From assembly GCF_000801105.2 (NCBI RefSeq), contig NC_079512.1:32691848-32755847 (forward strand): a stretch of DNA of 64,000 nt, written 5' to 3'. A program made the position numbers and the translations under genes. Positions 60,101 to 64,000 of the stretch are shown here, in pieces. The DNA comes from Raphanus sativus. Lineage: Eukaryota; Streptophyta; Magnoliopsida; Brassicales; Brassicaceae. The notes under the pieces are model-generated. The model was not told where the DNA came from. It made no database searches and was given only the letters and a program-made list of their open reading frames with translations. Position 1 is the first letter of the stretch; the number at the start of each line of letters is the position of its first letter.

Positions 60101-60773
60101 CGAAGTAAGCCACCGAAGATGGGAACATGTTGTACCACTCATCATTAACTAAGCATCTGTCCAGCTTCTTTGCTAGCGGAGCTGTTTTGCGTTTATTCCA
60201 CCAAGTGAATGTAGTGCCTCTGTAGTTGAGATCCTCCAGGTTCACATCAGAAAGACACTGGTTGAATTCCCTTATCCTCTTGTCTACGTTCAGAGACGGG
60301 GGCAGAGAGTGTTCCGACGGGTCACGAATCTGATTGAAGTCGCCGATAATCATCCAAGGTTTTGCAGCCAGACCCTGAGACGAAGCCAGTGCCAGGAGCT
60401 CTGTCCAGAGCATGGATCTTTCTTTGTAGTCGTTTGATGCATAAATTACAGAAATAATGGTGGTGGACTGAGGGGCAGACGGCCAAGTAGCTTCCACTGT
60501 GATCATTTGAAGAGACTTGGAGATGATATTAACCAAAAGAGAAGGATGCCATAGCAGCCATATTTTTCCAAGAGGAGAGAACCCATAATTTTCATCCGAA
60601 GACCATCCAGGAAAGAGCTCGGAGATAAACTTATTCATCTTAGCCTGCTTGACATGGGTTTCAAGGAGGCCGCCAAAAAGAGGAGATGTTTTCCTAAACC
60701 ATTTTCTAAATCCGCTGCGGTGACTGTACTTATTGAACCCGCGTATGTTCCAACAAAAAATGTCCGTCGACAT
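57132..60773 (-). CDS. LINE ORF2: endonuclease and reverse transcriptase
   Basis: 1213 residues, full length for a plant L1-type ORF2. The N-terminal AP-like endonuclease (about 1-235) opens STDIFCWNIRGFN and retains GDFN at 144-147 and SDH at 230-232. Reverse transcriptase motifs follow: FRPIACLN (524-531), DLRKAFD (594-600), QGDPLSP (653-659) and the catalytic FADD (698-701). A C-terminal zf-RVT domain with CPFCSNFNETRDHLLLTCEY lies around 1060-1110. The start ATG lies 5 bp after the ORF1 stop, suggesting reinitiation or coupled translation. No stops, frameshifts or lost catalytic residues are visible. The product would nick target DNA and copy element RNA at the break. Confidence 0.95.
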   Translation of the reverse strand: MSTDIFCWNIRGFNKYSHRSGFRKWFRKTSPLFGGLLETHVKQAKMNKFISELFPGWSSDENYGFSPLGKIWLLWHPSLLVNIISKSLQMITVEATWPSAPQSTTIISVIYASNDYKERSMLWTELLALASSQGLAAKPWMIIGDFNQIRDPSEHSLPPSLNVDKRIREFNQCLSDVNLEDLNYRGTTFTWWNKRKTAPLAKKLDRCLVNDEWYNMFPSSVAYFGSPDFSDHASISVTFDPSRIRIKKPFKFYNFILQNHDFIATVCVSWFSLNVTGSAMFRVAKKLKLLKKVIRDFSRQNYSGIEKKTAQAHDKLIQAQAAMLTVPSIANASSELSAQKDWEELSAAEAAFFYQRSSINWLSLGDGNSTLFHRYAASRQAMNHIHFLFSESGERIDSQAGIQGICVNYFAELLGGPVSPQMFIQSDLDLLFDIKCSEEQVAGFGKPFSATEIRDAFFSLPKNKTGGPDGYSAEFFTVLWTVIGPEVTEAIMEFFRTGKLLKQWNSANLVLIPKKTNASLPSDFRPIACLNTVYKVISKLLASRLKEILPLMISKAQSAFLPGRLLAENVLLATELVNGYSTQSLTPRGMLKVDLRKAFDCLRWDFILSSLRALAIPDSYIALIQECLSTASFSVSVNGVSGGFFKSTKGIRQGDPLSPYLFVLAMECLSRLLLSRYESGCIGYHPRTEEIKLFHLMFADDVMVFFDGTSNSLHGISECLDDFASWSGLHMNATKTELFTSGLDQSETNAISSYGFPTGQFPVRYLGLPLMSRKLKISEYAPLMTKINQRLHSWSAKLLSFAGRLQLIKTVIFGTVNFWVSAFILPKGCITTIESLCSRFLWSGNVEKRGVAKVAWTTVCLPKEEGGLGLRSISTWNMVLCLKFIWLLLSKAQSLWVDWHWNLHLNDQSFWTITATATDSWAWRKLLDLRPLALQFCKSQLGNGQNTSFWFDIWTPFGQLISHIGARGPRAMRIRIDAVVKYATLGSNWNLPHPRSQKEVDLHAHLTTITLPLVSDIEDYYVWVAGDSSFLDFRSSTTWEVLRPRQDVQPWVDIVWFKGAIPKHSFTMWIANYDRLPTRSRLAAWGLPITPLCPFCSNFNETRDHLLLTCEYSKEIWRGALIRCHPPLSMPTDWSELLSWIRAASSAKRTLLRKLVTQAVIYHIWKQRNNLIHNQISLPASTVFKSIDREVRNIISARRHRKQFHKLMEMWLS

Positions 60774-60778
60774 AAAAA

Positions 60779-62758
60779 CTAATTGATTTTGGGGCCCCTG
60801 CCCCGGTTTCCTTTCAGCCCTTTAAAGTTCTTCTTGTTTCGAACTACCTCATATCCATAATCCTCCTGATCAAACTCTCCTTCCTCAAGCTCTGATTCTG
60901 AAGACTCCACATCTGAAGAGTCAGGTTGAATGTCAGAGTTGGATGATCTCGTGATCGCCGAGGCACTCCGAGGACGCACAGAACGAAGATAGTAAGGTGT
61001 GTTGCTTGTTTCCCCGATTTCCTTATCTTTTTCAGTACCTAGCTTTGACGTTAGAATGATTTCTGTCCTCGTCGCCTCTGTTTGCGTGTTATCTGATTGC
61101 AGCTGCTTTGCGGCGGGAGCGGGGAGAGAAGGTGAAAGGAGGGGAGGAGTAGAGGTGGTTTTTGTGCCTTCGACTTCAGGCTCAGCTACCGGTTCAACTA
61201 CCTTCCATATTTGTTTGCTCTTTGAACGGCCTCTTCTGGTTTTCCTCCCCGGAGATTCCTGTCTTTGCTTCTGTGGACAGTTGGCCAGTACGTGGGACTT
61301 TGAGTTGCAGTGAGTGCAGGTTTTAGCAACAGATGGGCATCGCTTAGAAGAGTGTCCAACTTCCTTGCACAGATCGCAGACTGGTGGCATCCATGGGCTG
61401 GAGACCAAAACTCTACAGATATCGCCCGAGTCGAATTGCACATTTACGGCTTCAGGAAGTGGTTTCCGGGGGTCGATGATTGTGAACACTTTGGCTACCT
61501 CCAAGTTTGTTTTGTTCTTCGTTGAGGGGTGCAGAAATCTTGGATCCCCTACTAGGCCCGCTATGCGCTCAAGTCCATCCTCATTGAAGAACTGAAAAGG
61601 AACCTTACGGAGCTCAAGCCAGATGGGGGCAGAGGTGAGCTCCGGTTTGGAAGGCACTACTCCAGGCTCCCATTTATCTACAAACATGGTTTGACCTTCG
61701 ATTTGCCATAGACGCTGTGTGATAACTCTGTGTCTTGTCGCTGCGTTCGGTATCCTGAAAAGAAACGAGAAACCTTCCATCTTGGATACTGCTATATCAC
61801 GGTATTGCTTGCTCCAAATTCCATTGACAATGTTGTGGAGCGTTCCCTGAGATGGAGGGTCCGAGTAGAACTGACCCAAGATAAATGGTTCCCATGATTT
61901 CCGGTGCTTCTCTATCACTGAGTTTGGGATTTTTATGCAAGCTTCGCCAGAGGGGAGGGTGAAGGCTTCTCCTTTTTTTGACAAGCGTTTTCCTAGTCCC
62001 TTAGCGTGCGTACACCAATCATCTTGCGGATGGGCTGGTTTGCTCGTGATATCGCTGGGGTTCTGCGGCTTCTGGACTAGAGGGGTATTAGTCTTGTCTC
62101 TTGTCGGAGTAGCGCTGACCTCCTCTGTAGATTTACCAGTTTCTGAAACAGGCTGAGCAACCAGTGCATCGACTTGTTCCACATTTGAAGCAGGAGAGAT
62201 TTGCTGCGAGCTCAAGGAGCCTACTGGGTTGATAGCAGTGACCATGCTCTGCATAGCCTTCCCTGTTTCTTCCATAGATGTTGTACCTGCAAAAACAGGC
62301 GCATCAACAGTATCTTGCGAGCTCAAGGAATTTGTCTTGGCATCAGCATTGGCTACCTGGAGAGGCGCAGAGGTCTGAAGCTCTTCGGCGGAAGAGACTA
62401 GGATGTCGCTGTCGTTAATCGAGGATCTCTGAACCGGAGAGGCAGAGTTCGACCCGTTGATAGCAGATTTGTTATCTATTGCGTTGCAAGATGGATCTGA
62501 TACTTGGGTATCGATCACTTTCTTAACCGGAACAGATTGTAAATTGACGGAGGCCAGATTGTTGTCGGCGTCAGGTTGCTGAGCATCCAGATCGGCTTGA
62601 GGGGCGATTGGAGCGTCGAAAACAACCTCGGAGTCAACGCGAGTCTGATCTTTGTCGGTGGGGCACGGATCCGCCGTAGACGAGATCTTCGGCGACGGAG
62701 TCGATGTGGCTTTTGGGGGTGATTTTGATGGAGATTTCTTGGGCTTTTTCTTCTTCAT
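60779..62758 (-). CDS. LINE ORF1: nucleic-acid-binding protein
   Basis: 659 residues from the ATG opening MKKKKPKKSPSKS. The frame is open a further 27 codons upstream to GTG but no ATG precedes it. A lysine/serine/proline-rich N-terminus is followed by a DUF4283-like region (about residues 255-420, including LWQIEGQTMFVDKWEPG). Two CCHC zinc knuckles follow near 455-495 (CDLCKEVGHSSKRC and CTHCNSKSHVLANC). The C-terminal tail is acidic. By analogy with L1 elements it should coat the element RNA. It ends PKIN, with ORF2 starting 5 bp later. Confidence 0.9.
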   Translation of the reverse strand: MKKKKPKKSPSKSPPKATSTPSPKISSTADPCPTDKDQTRVDSEVVFDAPIAPQADLDAQQPDADNNLASVNLQSVPVKKVIDTQVSDPSCNAIDNKSAINGSNSASPVQRSSINDSDILVSSAEELQTSAPLQVANADAKTNSLSSQDTVDAPVFAGTTSMEETGKAMQSMVTAINPVGSLSSQQISPASNVEQVDALVAQPVSETGKSTEEVSATPTRDKTNTPLVQKPQNPSDITSKPAHPQDDWCTHAKGLGKRLSKKGEAFTLPSGEACIKIPNSVIEKHRKSWEPFILGQFYSDPPSQGTLHNIVNGIWSKQYRDIAVSKMEGFSFLFRIPNAATRHRVITQRLWQIEGQTMFVDKWEPGVVPSKPELTSAPIWLELRKVPFQFFNEDGLERIAGLVGDPRFLHPSTKNKTNLEVAKVFTIIDPRKPLPEAVNVQFDSGDICRVLVSSPWMPPVCDLCKEVGHSSKRCPSVAKTCTHCNSKSHVLANCPQKQRQESPGRKTRRGRSKSKQIWKVVEPVAEPEVEGTKTTSTPPLLSPSLPAPAAKQLQSDNTQTEATRTEIILTSKLGTEKDKEIGETSNTPYYLRSVRPRSASAITRSSNSDIQPDSSDVESSESELEEGEFDQEDYGYEVVRNKKNFKGLKGNRGRGPKIN

Positions 62759-62935
62759 GCTGTTCGGCGGAGAAGGGGCTGAGCCCTCGGCAAGGAGACG
62801 ACGTCTGATGAGACGCCGTTGGGAAGCTGTCGGAGGCACTGTTCCGAAAGGAGTCGCCTTTTTGTCGCTAGTTGGAGAGAGAAAAAGTTACCGTTTCAAT
62901 AATCATATTTTTCGCTAGCCGTATTGTCAAAAGTT

Positions 62936-63350
62936 ATAAGTGACACTCAAGAAATATATCAAATTAATAACAGTAATCTTGCTCCTTAAACGATCTGTAA
63001 AATTTTCAAAAACCATCTTTAATTTTAGTGTAAGAACGTATATATATATATAGACAAATATATATATATAGAATATGTTCTTAGTTTTGTGTATATATAA
63101 TATTAGAGAGTTAAATTATTATCATGGCCTAGTTATATCTCATCTTTTTGGCAACATCTATATTTCATTTTTTTGTTATTATGTAACTATTATTTTTCTG
63201 TATATAGGACAGTTCTTTGTTGCCTAAATATCTAAGAAACACTAAACTTGTCAACGATGGCTTCAAAATTAAAATGGTGGCAGAACCATACAATTTCTCA
63301 CCGTCAAAATTGCTATCCATGAATTAAATGTTACCCCTTCATTGATAGTA
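62936..63350. other. Promoter region of the thaumatin-like gene
   Basis: AT-rich, with short TATATA tracts at 63044-63072. This is the original 5' flank into which the LINE inserted, about 510 bp upstream of the thaumatin-like ATG. Confidence 0.5.
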
Positions 63351-63356
63351 TATCTC

Positions 63357-63364
63357 TATATAAA
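63357..63364 (+). promoter_or_regulatory. TATA box of the thaumatin-like gene
   Basis: TATATAAA lies 70 bp upstream of the ATG at 63434, a normal plant spacing. Confidence 0.7.
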
Positions 63365-63433
63365 CACCTTCCAACCAAGACTAAGCCTCGTATACCAATT
63401 ACTTGCTTGGTTAAGCTTGATTAGTTTCAAAAA

Positions 63434-63907
63434 ATGGTTTATTGTAAAACACTTCCCATTGTCTTTTTCTTTGCATTTGTCACTCTATACTTTGCTATCT
63501 TAGCAGATGCGACTACGTTCACAGTAAGGAACAATTGCCCATATGTTGTGTGGGCTGCCGCATCTGCTCCGGGAACGCCTGGCGGTGGGAAGCGACTCAA
63601 TCAAGGCGAAACGTGGATCGTTAATGGTAATCCAGGTACCACCCAGGCTCGGATTTGGGGTCGTACCAACTGCAACTTCGATGCCTCTGGAAGAGGTGGA
63701 TGCCAAACTGGAGACTGTAATGGTGTACTTGAGTGCAAATCTTATGGACGCGCACCAAATACATTGGCAGAATATGCTCTTAAACAATATGCAGACCAAG
63801 ATTTCATCGATATTTCTGTGATCGATGGATTCAATATTCCAATGGAATTCAGTTCTGCATCTGGACAATGCACCCGCAAAATTAGGTCTGTATCTGATAT
63901 GTTATAA
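63434..63907 (+). CDS. Thaumatin-like / osmotin-type PR-5 protein, prematurely ended
   Basis: The frame encodes 157 residues: a signal peptide (about 1-26), then the N-terminal two thirds of a thaumatin domain. Landmarks are [49 protein letters not shown] and [16 protein letters not shown]. After CTRKIR the protein still aligns with the family's CTRGIRCAADI, as RSVSDML, but with Cys to Ser and then a TAA stop. The family normally continues another 80-90 residues with more disulfides, so this is a truncated gene. A GT after ATTAG (63886) could be a donor to an exon beyond the window, but continued homology past it argues against that. PR-5 proteins act in the apoplast or vacuole in defence and osmotic stress. 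Confidence 0.75.
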   Translation: MVYCKTLPIVFFFAFVTLYFAILADATTFTVRNNCPYVVWAAASAPGTPGGGKRLNQGETWIVNGNPGTTQARIWGRTNCNFDASGRGGCQTGDCNGVLECKSYGRAPNTLAEYALKQYADQDFIDISVIDGFNIPMEFSSASGQCTRKIRSVSDML

Positions 63908-64000
63908 AAAATTGGTCTAGATATACTACATATTCAAATACATTTCAAAAGATAATGAAGTAATTTTGTTTTTGTGTCCAAGTAATGTTCGATATTTTAG

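Larger units (their letters stand above)
56992..62920 (-). mobile_element. Full-length LINE retrotransposon
   Basis: About 5.93 kb on the minus strand between perfect 15-bp target duplications GTATTGTCAAAAGTT (56977-56991 and 62921-62935). It has a short 5' leader (62759-62920), ORF1, ORF2, about 125 bp of 3' UTR ending TTTTAGC, and a poly(A) tail seen as a T run at 56992-57004. Both open frames are uninterrupted. This is the plant L1/Ta11 type. The intact frames, intact ends and perfect duplication point to recent insertion. Confidence 0.95.

Noticed and set aside
58120..62918. Several plus-strand frames of 60-125 codons
   Set aside because: They are antisense shadows of the LINE ORFs.
63886..64000. 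Possible intron in the thaumatin-like gene (GT at 63886, AG at window end)
   Set aside because: Family homology continues in frame past the supposed donor for several residues, and the acceptor cannot be judged at the window edge.

Overview
ORGANISM: This is plant nuclear DNA from a Brassicaceae genome, most likely a Brassica or close relative. It is AT-rich, has short GT-AG introns, and carries Brassicaceae-type transposons. The gene order (MOCOS-like, SPX-MFS, UTR2, TRM, MATE, PAS-kinase remnant, IQD22, RBL7) is what I recall for A. thaliana chromosome 4 around At4g22980 to At4g23070. Symbols and locus names come from memory of that synteny and of the proteins; no search was run. LAYOUT: (1) 1-14.4 kb is a repeat-rich accessory region. 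It holds two tandemly duplicated cysteine-rich (DUF26) secretory protein genes about 9.35 kb apart. Between and inside the copies lie a hAT MITE, several Helitrons, a Stowaway MITE with a SINE in it, and a 1.27 kb hAT element packed with a 27-bp minisatellite. (2) 14.5-23.2 kb carries a single-exon MOCOS-like gene, a retroposon with a 19-bp target duplication, and an 8-exon SPX-MFS vacuolar phosphate transporter. (3) 23.2-29.5 kb carries a Helitron pair, unrecognised coding-like debris and the 7-exon UDP-galactose transporter gene with a GC-AG intron. (4) 31.7-40.1 kb carries a TRM-type gene with a probable 3' frameshift and an intact intronless MATE transporter. (5) 41.7-43.6 kb is a decayed PAS-domain Raf-like kinase gene. 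(6) 47.4-52.2 kb carries an IQD calmodulin-binding scaffold gene and a rhomboid protease gene, convergent. (7) 52.4-62.9 kb carries a 5'-truncated LINE, MITEs, and a full-length LINE with both reading frames open and a perfect 15-bp target duplication. (8) The right edge holds a thaumatin-like gene that stops early. HOW IT FITS TOGETHER: the plant genes are independent single-copy housekeeping or stress genes, not a pathway. The most unusual feature is the transposon record. It includes filled and empty sites inside a paralogous duplication, a head-to-tail Helitron dimer, a minisatellite amplified inside a hAT element, and at least nine microscopic retroposition scars in which 12-18 bp of retroposon tail sits between 11-17 bp direct repeats. 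I saw no CRISPR, bacterial or viral genes and no independent tRNA or rRNA gene.
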